The notes beneath the pieces are model-generated. The model saw nothing but the letters and a program-made list of their open reading frames with translations, searched no databases and was not told the origin of the DNA. From Nitrospiraceae bacterium (GTDB lineage: Bacteria; Nitrospirota; Thermodesulfovibrionia; UBA6902): a DNA stretch of 62,945 nucleotides. Shown one piece after another: positions 9,313 through 17,450 of the stretch (within the stretch, counting starts at the first letter, position 1; every line of letters begins with the position of its first letter). Location of the stretch: assembly GCA_020356065.1 (NCBI GenBank), contig CP070632.1, forward strand, positions 901,077 to 964,021. The letters run 5' to 3'. Position numbers and translations under genes: made by a program.

Positions 9313-9431
9313 CCCCAGAGATCATTGGATCATAAATAGCATGATTGATTAATGATGCTTGGTACATGTTACAAGAGACACAGATTGGCGTGATGACATA
9401 CGATGACTTTCTCATTACGTGCCTTCCCGCT

Positions 9432-9986
9432 TTATACATCCCCATTGACCTGGTTCTCCGTATTTTTGTCTTCTTCTGCAAGAAGTTCGGTAATTTTTTC
9501 CGCGGGTGCTTCAACAGGACCTGTGGTCAGAACCGGCGCTGCCTCGATAGATTCTATGTCAAGAATGGAAGTGATTCTTTGCAGGGAGGAAAGTATCATG
9601 GTCTTTTCCCAGTCCGCGAGCTTGGATAGTTCATACATAAATTTATCCTGCAGCATGGACGGAGATGATTTAATCATGGAAACACCGCTATCAGTTAATT
9701 TAATCAGGAAACTCCTACCGTCTTCGGTGCTCCGTGTCCTCTGAACCAGCTCCTTTTTCTCAAGGCGGTTTATGATCCCGGTGACCGTTGCATGGCTCAA
9801 GTGGACATCCTTTGCAAGTCTGCCGGGAGTCATTTCTTTTCCCTCGGAAAGTCTTTTCATGCATATGAGCTGAGGTGAGGTAAGGCCGTATTGACGGGCA
9901 AGATACGATGAATGCATATCAATTGCACGCATTATCTTTCGAACACTTAATAAGATGCTCTCCTCGTAGCTGACGTGTTCTTCCAT
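9432..9986 (-). CDS. MarR-family transcriptional regulator
   Basis: A winged-helix regulator of 184 residues. The start chosen is the ATG at 9984-9986, which has a clear ribosome site (taggagg, 8 nt upstream); the longer frame to 10025 lacks one. The domain has the MarR pattern (LTSPQLICMKRLSEGKEMTPGRLAKDVHLSHATVTGIINRLEKKELVQR, wing RSTEDGRSFLIKLT). A C-terminal tail of about 40 residues is low-complexity and acidic. The promoter contains TTTAG-N4-TTAAC and TTTAG-N4-CTAAC palindromes, so autoregulation is likely. The same palindrome occurs at 14.2-14.4 kb. Confidence 0.9.
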   Translation of the reverse strand: MEEHVSYEESILLSVRKIMRAIDMHSSYLARQYGLTSPQLICMKRLSEGKEMTPGRLAKDVHLSHATVTGIINRLEKKELVQRTRSTEDGRSFLIKLTDSGVSMIKSSPSMLQDKFMYELSKLADWEKTMILSSLQRITSILDIESIEAAPVLTTGPVEAPAEKITELLAEEDKNTENQVNGDV

Positions 9987-10025
9987 GGTAAGGCCTCCTA
10001 AATCCCATGATAGGGGACGAACCAA

Positions 10026-10360
10026 TTAATCATTTAGTATATTAACTATAGTTATAAGTATTGAAAGCAATCTTATCTAAACTTATATAAATATTTATAT
10101 GTTTTTTACTTCATGATATATCATATTTAGAATTCTAACCATTTATCTAAACGTTTAAATTAAATAAATTCATATTGCATTGTTATGCCAGCAAAGAAAA
10201 TATCATTATTATTATACATCTTATCAATCAAATCATCTAAAAAATGCAGAGAGAAGAACTTATATTAAAAGCAAAAATATAGAAGGGGGCAGGCCTGCCC
10301 CAGAGACAAAGACCCATTTCCCCTGCTATTTATTAAGCAGGAGAGAAATGAAAAAAATTA
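10026..10360. promoter_or_regulatory. AT-rich regulatory gap upstream of marR
   Basis: No gene is visible in this gap. It holds several palindromes: TTTAGTATATTAAC (10033-10046), AACTATAGTT (10044-10053), ATGATATATCAT (10113-10124) and TTTAGAATTCTAAC (10126-10139). The first and last share half-sites with the perfect TTTAGTATACTAAA at 14245. These are candidate MarR operators. The GC-rich palindrome GGGGCAGGCCTGCCCC is at 10286-10301. Confidence 0.5.
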
Positions 10361-10810
10361 TTACTTTCTTATAACCAGAACAGGGTATTTCGTGTTCTTA
10401 TGAATTACTCCGTAGGCCACACTGCCGAGAACCGCTGATTCAAGTGTGCCCTTCCCATGTGATCCCATTACTATCATATCCACCTGAGACTTTTTCGCTT
10501 CCTTTATAATTTCATCAACCGGGTTGCCGTTTCGAATGATGCTCCGGCATGTGATGCCATTTTTTTTGCATATACTGCTGTCCCTTTTGAGGTGCTTCTC
10601 GGCAGACCTTCTCATAAAGTCCCCAATTGGCTGTCCAATCTGAGACTGAAACATTTCCAGGGGAATACTCTGCACAATAAAGGCCCTGTCATCGATAACA
10701 GTCAGCAGGGAAATGGAAGCCTTTAACTGAGCTGCAAGCTTCAGCGCATACCTGAAGGCTTTTTTTGCAATATGTGAATCATCAGTTGCGACGAGAATTT
10801 TTGAAATCAT
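10361..10810 (-). CDS. Universal stress protein, UspA family
   Basis: A 149-residue single-domain Usp protein. It starts with the typical KILVATDDSHIAKKAFRYAL and ends with the ATP-binding G-2x-G-9x-G(S/T) motif (GSHGKGTLESAVLGS, about residues 117-131), so it belongs to the nucleotide-binding group. It probably forms a dimer in the cytoplasm and modulates stress tolerance. It sits beside the BON-domain protein in a stress-related group. Confidence 0.93.
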   Translation of the reverse strand: MISKILVATDDSHIAKKAFRYALKLAAQLKASISLLTVIDDRAFIVQSIPLEMFQSQIGQPIGDFMRRSAEKHLKRDSSICKKNGITCRSIIRNGNPVDEIIKEAKKSQVDMIVMGSHGKGTLESAVLGSVAYGVIHKNTKYPVLVIRK

Positions 10811-11001
10811 ATGTCCTCCAATTCATCAGGTTATATGAACAGTTTTATTATTTTTTCAAATCATTTCGGCAATAACAGGGATGCTTGATCGGAACTGTTC
10901 AGAAGAAACGGATGTATGCATACCTGGAAATCTCATGATACACTCTTACTCCTTAAGTACGGGGCAAACAATGCGTGCCAGTTATCCATATATGACAGAA
11001 T

Positions 11002-11682
11002 TTAAATCTGGTTGTCAGGAGGGACATTATCTACTGTGATAAGATTTTGTATGCTCTTTACCCCTTTGACATATCGTACTATGTTGTACGCACTTATTTT
11101 CTGCCCCGGACTGGGAAGTGATCCTGACAAAGTGACGTGGCCTTTATCAACTTTCACGGTCACCGTTTCAGCCGATGTGTAAATATTGTGCTCCAGATTA
11201 TCAATTATTCTTTTTGCAATCAGTTCATCTGCATAATCTGTTGTCGGCACCACTGCCAGTTCGTTGATGATCTCCCGTACTCCGGTCACACTAGAAATAA
11301 ATTCCTCAGCTTTTATTTTGTCCCAGTAAGAGGGTACTGTTCCTTTTATAGAAACGATTCCTTCTTTAGCCATCACATCAAACCTGGTCGCATCAATAGA
11401 TGAATGACGGGAAAGAACTTTCTTGATATATGTCTGTATTTCCTTGTCAGCGGCTGCCGGTTCAGGAGAACGGACATCCAGTTCATTTATAACAGAGAGA
11501 ACACCCGGCACACTGTTTGCAATTTCTTCTGCAATCAAACGGGTAGTCAGATAGGGTACGAACCCTGATAATCTGATTTTTCCACCTATTGCCTCCACAA
11601 TAATCCCTGATGCCTCTACTCTGCTGTCCCATAATAATGCATCCATAATATCTCTTTTGATGTCTTCATCTGCTCCGGTCAA
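11002..11682 (-). CDS. Triple BON-domain protein
   Basis: The 226-residue protein has three consecutive BON domains (about 5-68, 75-143 and 150-220). Each shows the pattern of a short helix, a GxVxLSG-like strand turn (GGKIRLSGFVP, EGIVSIKGTVP, KGHVTLSGSLP) and a closing GVxxIxNxL segment. BON domains bind phospholipids or interfaces and are common in osmotically induced proteins such as OsmY. No signal peptide is visible, so it may be cytoplasmic, unlike OsmY. The leader before the start is short. Confidence 0.88.
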   Translation of the reverse strand: MTGADEDIKRDIMDALLWDSRVEASGIIVEAIGGKIRLSGFVPYLTTRLIAEEIANSVPGVLSVINELDVRSPEPAAADKEIQTYIKKVLSRHSSIDATRFDVMAKEGIVSIKGTVPSYWDKIKAEEFISSVTGVREIINELAVVPTTDYADELIAKRIIDNLEHNIYTSAETVTVKVDKGHVTLSGSLPSPGQKISAYNIVRYVKGVKSIQNLITVDNVPPDNQI

Positions 11683-11957
11683 CTGTCAGTCCTTCCCAGG
11701 GTATGCATACGAAGATGCATGTTTACCCGAGTTATGAGATAAAACAATGTAGATATGTTTTATAGGTATAACTTTAGCATATTACTAATGACAGGTCTAC
11801 TTTTTTGGTAAGGCATACAGGTACGACAGTCAATGCTCAAGTTGCTTCCGCCGAAAAAAAGGCATATTGCATATCACAGTAAAAAAAGGGCTGAACTGCG
11901 AACAGGCATTCTGGAAGAAAAATACATCCATAGACTGTATTTTACTAATCTGTTAAG

Positions 11958-13313
11958 ATGTCGGCTATGGAATTGACCGACCAGATTGAAACCGTCGAAA
12001 GACTGCTTGAAGACAGGGACTATCACGCCCTAAAGGAAAACCTCACAGGACACCCGTCTGAGATAGCCGCTTTGATTAATCAGCTTCGTCCTGAAAACCG
12101 TACGCTGATTTTTCGTTTGCTGGAGAAAGACATTGCTGTGGAAGTGTTTGAACATATGGACAGCTCGGTTCAGACTGAGATCCTGAGCGGATTTCATGAC
12201 GCAAGAGTCATCGGGGTAGTTGATGCCATGAGTCCCGATGACAGGGCTCGCCTTATTGACGAACTGCCCGCTCTGGTAGTTAAGAAACTGCGGGCACAGA
12301 TGACGCCTGAAGAATGGGAGGCAACATCTATCCTGCTCGGATATGAGGATGATACGGCCGGCAGGATCATGACACCGGAGTTTGTAGATTTAAAGGATTA
12401 CATGACTGTTGAGGAAGCCCTTAAACGTATCAGACGTATCGGGCAGGAAAGGGAGACTATCTATGTCCTTTATGTCATTGATGAAACAAGACACCTTCTC
12501 GGCGTTCTTTCTCTCAAAAAAATTGTTCTTGCCGAGTCAGATGTACTCATTAGAGAAATTATGGATACAAATGTCATTAAGGTGTCGATTGATGATGATC
12601 AGGAAGAGGTTGCAAAGATAATCCAGGATTACGATTTTCTTGCAGTTCCGGTTGTCGACAGGGAGGACCGGCTGGTGGGAATCGTGACGGTCGATGATAT
12701 CATAGACATTATCGAAGAAGAGGCAACCGAAGATATACTGCGTGGGGGAGGTGTGGAGATGTACGAAAAAGGCTATTTTGAATCAACGCTTTTAAATAAC
12801 TTCAGGAGCAGAATTGTCTGGATGGTGCTCCTTCTTATCCTTAATACATTGACGGGCAGTATTATTCTGGGACAGCAGAAACTGATTCAGGGAATAGTGG
12901 TACTGTCTGCTTTTATCCCAATTCTGATCGGAAGCGGAGGCAATGCCGGGGCCCAGTCATCAACCGTTGTGATCCGAGGTCTCGCAATTGGTGAGATCGA
13001 GGTAAAACATGCATTGCGAATTCTGCTCCGTGAATTGGGGCTCGGGATACTGATCGGCATTTGCCTTGGTATTGTTGCCACGTTATGGGCATTCTGGCTC
13101 CAGGGGAACTGGACCGTGGCTCTGGTTGTGGGGCTGAGTTTTGTTTTTGTAATTACTGTAGCTACATCCATGGGGACCTTTCTTCCCATGCTGGTTAAAA
13201 AGATGGGATTTGACCCGGCACTGATCGCGACCCCGCTAATAACGTCAACAATCGATGTTACGGCATTGCTGATTTATTTTATGATAGCCAGAAAACTGCT
13301 CGGGTTTGGATAA
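11958..13313 (+). CDS. mgtE: Magnesium transporter MgtE
   Basis: A 451-residue Mg2+ channel with the complete architecture: N-domain of helical repeats (about 1-130), a pair of CBS domains (about 135-258), a plug helix, and five membrane helices (about 285-450). The pore signature is visible (PILIGSGGNAGAQSSTVVIRGLAIGEI, about 315-342, and the Asp of LITSTIDVTALLIYF near the end). The N and CBS domains sense cytoplasmic Mg2+ and close the pore at high concentration. An alternative ATG lies 9 nt downstream; neither has a strong ribosome site. Confidence 0.95.
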   Translation: MSAMELTDQIETVERLLEDRDYHALKENLTGHPSEIAALINQLRPENRTLIFRLLEKDIAVEVFEHMDSSVQTEILSGFHDARVIGVVDAMSPDDRARLIDELPALVVKKLRAQMTPEEWEATSILLGYEDDTAGRIMTPEFVDLKDYMTVEEALKRIRRIGQERETIYVLYVIDETRHLLGVLSLKKIVLAESDVLIREIMDTNVIKVSIDDDQEEVAKIIQDYDFLAVPVVDREDRLVGIVTVDDIIDIIEEEATEDILRGGGVEMYEKGYFESTLLNNFRSRIVWMVLLLILNTLTGSIILGQQKLIQGIVVLSAFIPILIGSGGNAGAQSSTVVIRGLAIGEIEVKHALRILLRELGLGILIGICLGIVATLWAFWLQGNWTVALVVGLSFVFVITVATSMGTFLPMLVKKMGFDPALIATPLITSTIDVTALLIYFMIARKLLGFG

Positions 13314-13401
13314 TGCAGGGTAACACTATCTATACATCACCGACATTCTTTTTCTATGGCCTGTTCGGGAGGTGTTCGTTTCATATTAGCAGAATGTCAG
13401 A

Positions 13402-13854
13402 TTATGTTATCTGCCCAAAGTCGCCTGGTTTTACTTTGCTCAGCCATCTTTTCAGTTCTTTTTTGTAGGCAGTTCCCGGGAAATCATTGTCAATAAATAT
13501 GGGGGCATCAACAATGAGAGCTGATGCGACTGCATCACCTGCACGTGAATTTACCCGAACTTCCCTTTCTCCGTCTGTTAAAAAAACTTCAGCGTTCTTT
13601 ATATGGCACTGACAGTTCTTGATTATTACCTTTGAGATACTAAGATCAAAGGATTCCAGTATGTTTCCCAGAAAATCGAACGTGTCAGGTAAGCTGGCAA
13701 AAGCCGGGTCCATGGACATGTTGATAGACTCAGCCTGAAGTTGATCAATCTGGATGGAAACAATTGTTTCGCCGTCGGTTTCCTTTAATAATAAAAAATA
13801 TGATTTCTCATCATCCTCAAGTATCATTCCGGCAACGCTCATCTCCTTTAACAT
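13402..13854 (-). CDS. Bifunctional nuclease domain (BFN, DUF151) protein
   Basis: A 150-residue protein. Residues 1-120 match the BFN/DUF151 family: N-terminal MSVAGMILEDDEKSYFLLLKE, the central LGNILESFDLSISKVIIKN, and the conserved NSRAGDAVASALIVDAPIFIDN that corresponds to SRPSDAIALALR. The family is named for a plant member with DNase and RNase activity; the bacterial role is unproven. A ribosome site is visible upstream. It lies 25 nt downstream of the small coiled-coil gene and is probably cotranscribed with it. Confidence 0.82.
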   Translation of the reverse strand: MLKEMSVAGMILEDDEKSYFLLLKETDGETIVSIQIDQLQAESINMSMDPAFASLPDTFDFLGNILESFDLSISKVIIKNCQCHIKNAEVFLTDGEREVRVNSRAGDAVASALIVDAPIFIDNDFPGTAYKKELKRWLSKVKPGDFGQIT

Positions 13855-13879
13855 TGCTCACCTCTCATCTTCATATACA

Positions 13880-14191
13880 TTATTTCATTCCTGCCCTGCA
13901 AAGGTATTCATATTCTGAAACAGATCTCTCAAAACTTTCTTGAAGATCATTCCAGTTTTTTTCAACAAGACTGTTAAACTTTTCTCTGCTGTCTATATTT
14001 AACTTCTCAACATCACAAAATATATTTTTCAGCTGCTCTAAATGTTCACTGAATTCTTGCAGTTGCACTTCAAATTTTATCCTCACGTCATCCCCGGCTT
14101 CCCGGCACAATGCATCCAGCCGTGCAAGCTGGCTGATCCACCTGTTAATCTGGGTCTGTTTATCTTCAAAGAAATAGTCCCTGTATATCAT
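13880..14191 (-). CDS. Small coiled-coil protein, putative member of the MarR regulon
   Basis: A 103-residue, mostly helical acidic protein with heptad character (about 10-90). I chose the ATG at 14189-14191 because an AAAGGAGA ribosome site lies just upstream; the longer frame to 14236 has none. The family resembles small coiled-coil proteins sometimes annotated as stress-response helices, but I recognise no firm domain. The divergent promoter shared with asnB contains three TTTAR-TATA-CTAA palindromes. Confidence 0.65.
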   Translation of the reverse strand: MIYRDYFFEDKQTQINRWISQLARLDALCREAGDDVRIKFEVQLQEFSEHLEQLKNIFCDVEKLNIDSREKFNSLVEKNWNDLQESFERSVSEYEYLCRAGMK

Positions 14192-14244
14192 GATGTCTCC
14201 TTTCAAAGATAAATTTGTTTTAATCCTTGAATGCATTCATTTAA

Positions 14245-14380
14245 TTTAGTATACTAAACATCAAATTTATTTTTAAATTTATTAAATAGAACATTAACCA
14301 TTTTAATATATATTATTTTAATTGTAAATTGGATTTTGTAGTATTTAATATACTAAGCATAAATTATTTAATATACTAAA
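14245..14380. promoter_or_regulatory. Divergent promoter with three TTTAG/A-TATA-CTAAA palindromes
   Basis: Perfect 14-bp palindrome TTTAGTATACTAAA at 14245-14258; near copies TTTAATATACTAAG (14344-14357) and TTTAATATACTAAA (14367-14380). The latter two start 23 bp apart on the same face. The first lies before the coiled-coil gene, the others before asnB. The marR promoter carries related sites, so the MarR protein at 9.4 kb is the prime candidate for binding here. Confidence 0.6.
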
Positions 14381-14410
14381 TCAATTGAAACCAGAAAAGG
14401 AGATCGATAC

Positions 14411-16048
14411 ATGTGTACAATATGCGGCCATTTCGTACGGGATGGTAAAATTAAATCAAACGATATCTATGACATGCTTAAGAAAATGGAGCACCGGGGG
14501 CCTGATACGCATGGCATCTATCTGGATGGAAACATAGAAAACACGGAGGACATAGAAAATTTAAAGGATTCCCTGCTTGCTGAATCCCGGGTGGCAATGG
14601 GGCATTCACGGTTAAAGATAGTAGGTGCGGAAAATATCACTCAGCCGTTTACTTCCTGTGACGGGAAACTTTCACTGATCCATAATGGTGAAATTTACAA
14701 CTATCAGAAGCTTAAGACATTCTTAATGCGCCATCATGAATTCAGTACAGGAAGTGACAGTGAAGTAATCGTTCATCTCCTTGAAGAGACATACTGCGGA
14801 GACCTGCTTGATGCGGTCCGAAAGGTAACAAGTCTACTGGACGGCATGTATGCTCTCGCAGTTACTGACGGGAAATCACTGGTAGCGGCACGGGACCCGA
14901 TCGGTAAAAAACCTCTCTATTTCATCAGGAATGAAAACATAACGTATTTTGCTTCAGAAAAAAAAGCATTATGGAACGGGAAAGACAATCCGTACCGGGT
15001 CAACCCGGGAGACATCCTATATATTGATAACGAGTTCATTAATGTATTCGAAGGTAACCATCTTCAGCTTCCGCAAATTGATATTGTTGATTTCAGAGAG
15101 TCTGTTGAACACTACAAGAAAGCACTGATAATAGCGGTACAGAAACGACTGACAGGGCTCAGGGAGGCCCATCTCGGGGTCATTTTTTCTGGAGGCATAG
15201 ATTCCGTTCTCATAGCCCAGCTTCTGCAACGGGAAGGAAAGAACGTTATCTGTTACTGCACAGGCACCGAGGAATCAGGAGATATTATTGCTGCACGGTC
15301 AGTTGCTGAAATGCTGGGGTTTAGCCTTAAAACAACGATCATCGATGAATCCACAGTGGAAGAAATCCTTCCCGAGATTATACAGAATGTTGAAGAGAGT
15401 GGTCTTCTCCAGGTAGAGGTTGCGGTTCCCATGTATCTGGCGGCCAAACTTGCTGCCGAAGATAACATACGTGTTATGTATACCGGACAGGCCGCTGACG
15501 AACTCTTTGCCGGGTATCCCTGGTATAACGATGTGCTCAGAGAGTCCGGGTATCTGCAGCTTCATGAGAGGCTGTGGGAAGACCTGAACTTTCTTTATAC
15601 AGACACACTGGAAAGGGAAGACAAACTTACCATGGCACACTCAATCGAACTCAGGGCGCCCTATCTTGACAGGGATGTAATTCAGACAGCAATGAGAATA
15701 TCACCCAAGCTTAAGATTGAAAACGAATCAGACGCCCTCAGAAAAAGGGTCCACCGGCAGGCTGCTGTTGAACTCGGGGTCCCTGCCAATCTGGCATTCA
15801 GGATAAAAGATCCAGCCCAGTCCGGCTCAGGAATAAACAGAATCATAGAGAAAATTGCAAGGAAGAATATTGATAATGCTGATTCCGTACTCGTCAACAG
15901 AAATATAGAGAGAGATAAAGGAAGTCTTTATCGTTACGGGGATGAGACTTATGGAGAGGAGCTGACACGGTCATTTCTGCAGGAAATTGAAGAGGGAATA
16001 AAGAAAAAATACATCCCGCCGTTTTTATCAACTGTAAGCCCGGGTTGA
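14411..16048 (+). CDS. asnB: Asparagine synthetase (glutamine-hydrolysing) family protein
   Basis: A 545-residue two-domain enzyme. Residues 2-190 form the class II glutaminase with the catalytic Cys2 (MCTICGHF) and the RGPDTHG, SRLKI and HNGEIYNY motifs. Residues about 215-520 form the ATP-dependent synthetase with the pyrophosphate loop SGGIDSVL and the YTGQAADELFAGYPWY segment. It transfers amide nitrogen to an acyl-adenylate, normally aspartate. A strong ribosome site (aaaaggaga) precedes the ATG. The gene heads a row with a nitrilase-family amidase and a receiver protein, so the substrate may not be free aspartate. Confidence 0.9.
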   Translation: MCTICGHFVRDGKIKSNDIYDMLKKMEHRGPDTHGIYLDGNIENTEDIENLKDSLLAESRVAMGHSRLKIVGAENITQPFTSCDGKLSLIHNGEIYNYQKLKTFLMRHHEFSTGSDSEVIVHLLEETYCGDLLDAVRKVTSLLDGMYALAVTDGKSLVAARDPIGKKPLYFIRNENITYFASEKKALWNGKDNPYRVNPGDILYIDNEFINVFEGNHLQLPQIDIVDFRESVEHYKKALIIAVQKRLTGLREAHLGVIFSGGIDSVLIAQLLQREGKNVICYCTGTEESGDIIAARSVAEMLGFSLKTTIIDESTVEEILPEIIQNVEESGLLQVEVAVPMYLAAKLAAEDNIRVMYTGQAADELFAGYPWYNDVLRESGYLQLHERLWEDLNFLYTDTLEREDKLTMAHSIELRAPYLDRDVIQTAMRISPKLKIENESDALRKRVHRQAAVELGVPANLAFRIKDPAQSGSGINRIIEKIARKNIDNADSVLVNRNIERDKGSLYRYGDETYGEELTRSFLQEIEEGIKKKYIPPFLSTVSPG

Positions 16049-16099
16049 GATTCATCTCTTAACAGGGGTAACAGTTAATGTATCAGGAAAGGCAATGAA

Positions 16100-16897
16100 T
16101 TGAAAATCAGGATCTGTATCGCGCAGATAAATTACAGGGGGAATGTTGAGCGACATATTGAGGGACTAAAAAAAATTATCGGGCAAAACCGTGAAGCAGA
16201 TTTAATCGTTTTTCCTGAACTGATTTTACATGGACATCCTTCGCTTGAACGACCGGAAGGGCTTTTGTACAGGAAAGTCAGGCAGTATTACCTGAAGATT
16301 AAAGACCAGTCAGATGATCTGTTTCAGTATATCAGGGCTGTTAATACACGCGTTATTATTGGTGAACTAAAGGGGAAGCCGGGGCAATTTTACAATGCCG
16401 CAACGTACGTAGATAATAAAACGATAGAAAGCTATTTTAAAACACATGTTCACTGGACGGAGAAGTTTATACCCGGGAATAAAATAAATGTGTTTAAATC
16501 ACCCCTGGGGAATATAGGTATAAACATCTGCTTTGATGCAGCCTTTCCTGAGGTCTGGCGGGTTGCGGCGTTGCAGGGAGCACAACTGATAGTAAATATA
16601 TCCGCTGCTCCCCAGACATTTCCGGTGGAGTATATGTGGATGAGAATGAAGAGCGCTGCACTGAACAATCAGGTTTTTGTGATATATGCAAACCGGCCGG
16701 GTGATTATTTCTCGGGTCACAGTGCGGTTTTTAATCCAAGGGGTGAAACCGTCATAAGCGCAAAGACAAAAGACCGGATCCTCAAAACCGAGATTGACCT
16801 TGATGAGGTAAGTAACTGGAGAAAAGAGGAGCGCATTTTCAGGAACAGACGCACGAGGCTTTACCGGGAAATTACAAGACAGAGAAAGGGGAAATAG
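16100..16897 (+). CDS. Carbon-nitrogen hydrolase (nitrilase superfamily)
   Basis: A 265-residue enzyme with the Glu-Lys-Cys triad: Glu in VFPELILHGHP (about 40), Lys in YFKTHVHWTEKF (about 115), Cys in GINICFDAAFPEVWR (about 149). It hydrolyses amide or nitrile bonds; the exact substrate cannot be read from sequence. The start is TTG at 16100 with a weak AGGAAAGG site; the ATG five bases earlier is out of frame. It follows asnB by 51 nt, suggesting a shared amide-nitrogen pathway. Confidence 0.87.
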   Translation: MKIRICIAQINYRGNVERHIEGLKKIIGQNREADLIVFPELILHGHPSLERPEGLLYRKVRQYYLKIKDQSDDLFQYIRAVNTRVIIGELKGKPGQFYNAATYVDNKTIESYFKTHVHWTEKFIPGNKINVFKSPLGNIGINICFDAAFPEVWRVAALQGAQLIVNISAAPQTFPVEYMWMRMKSAALNNQVFVIYANRPGDYFSGHSAVFNPRGETVISAKTKDRILKTEIDLDEVSNWRKEERIFRNRRTRLYREITRQRKGK

Positions 16898-16925
16898 TGT
16901 CTCCACAAAAAAGGAGGATATATAA

Positions 16926-17270
16926 ATGAAACTATTAATTGTTGATGATGATGTTAATGTTCAACGCTTATATAAAGAAGAGTTAGAGGAAGAAGGATAT
17001 GAAGTTGTTGTTGCCACTTCAGGAAAGTCCGGACTGGAGAAGTTTGAGAAAGAAAAACCGGACCTTGTAACACTTGATATACTTATGCCCGATATAGACG
17101 GAATCAGTCTATTGAGAAAAATGAAAGAGCAGCGGCCTGATGTGCCGATTCTTATGTCAACTGCGTATGATTACCGCGATGATTTTGCTGTGTGGGCCTC
17201 AGAAGCATATATTGTTAAATCGTCAGACTTAAGCGAATTGAAGGAAAACATAAAAAGATTCATTAGTTGA
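16926..17270 (+). CDS. Stand-alone response-regulator receiver (CheY-like)
   Basis: A 114-residue receiver domain without output domain. The acidic pocket (DDD at 7-9), the phosphorylation site Asp51 (TLDILMPDIDG), the Ser/Thr (LMSTAYD) and the Lys (AYIVKSSD) are all present, so it should be phosphorylated. It follows the nitrilase gene by 28 nt with a good AAAGGAGG ribosome site. No histidine kinase lies nearby; the output partner is unknown, possibly through protein contact. Confidence 0.92.
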   Translation: MKLLIVDDDVNVQRLYKEELEEEGYEVVVATSGKSGLEKFEKEKPDLVTLDILMPDIDGISLLRKMKEQRPDVPILMSTAYDYRDDFAVWASEAYIVKSSDLSELKENIKRFIS

Positions 17271-17450
17271 CTTCACCCTAGCGACCAGTGGTTTACATAT
17301 TCACAACTTAATCTTACCGCTGAACGCAAGTCAAACACCATATTCATCTGCATCTGATGACATTTATGAAAAATCCAGTATAATAGTATGCATCTGATAT
17401 AACATCCGGGTCCCCGGGGAAAATTAATCAGGAGTTACATACATCTGAAC

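Noticed and set aside
9268-10301. REP-type transposon with transposase
   Set aside because: Only the palindromic sequences are present; the genes between are a MarR regulator and no Y1 transposase.
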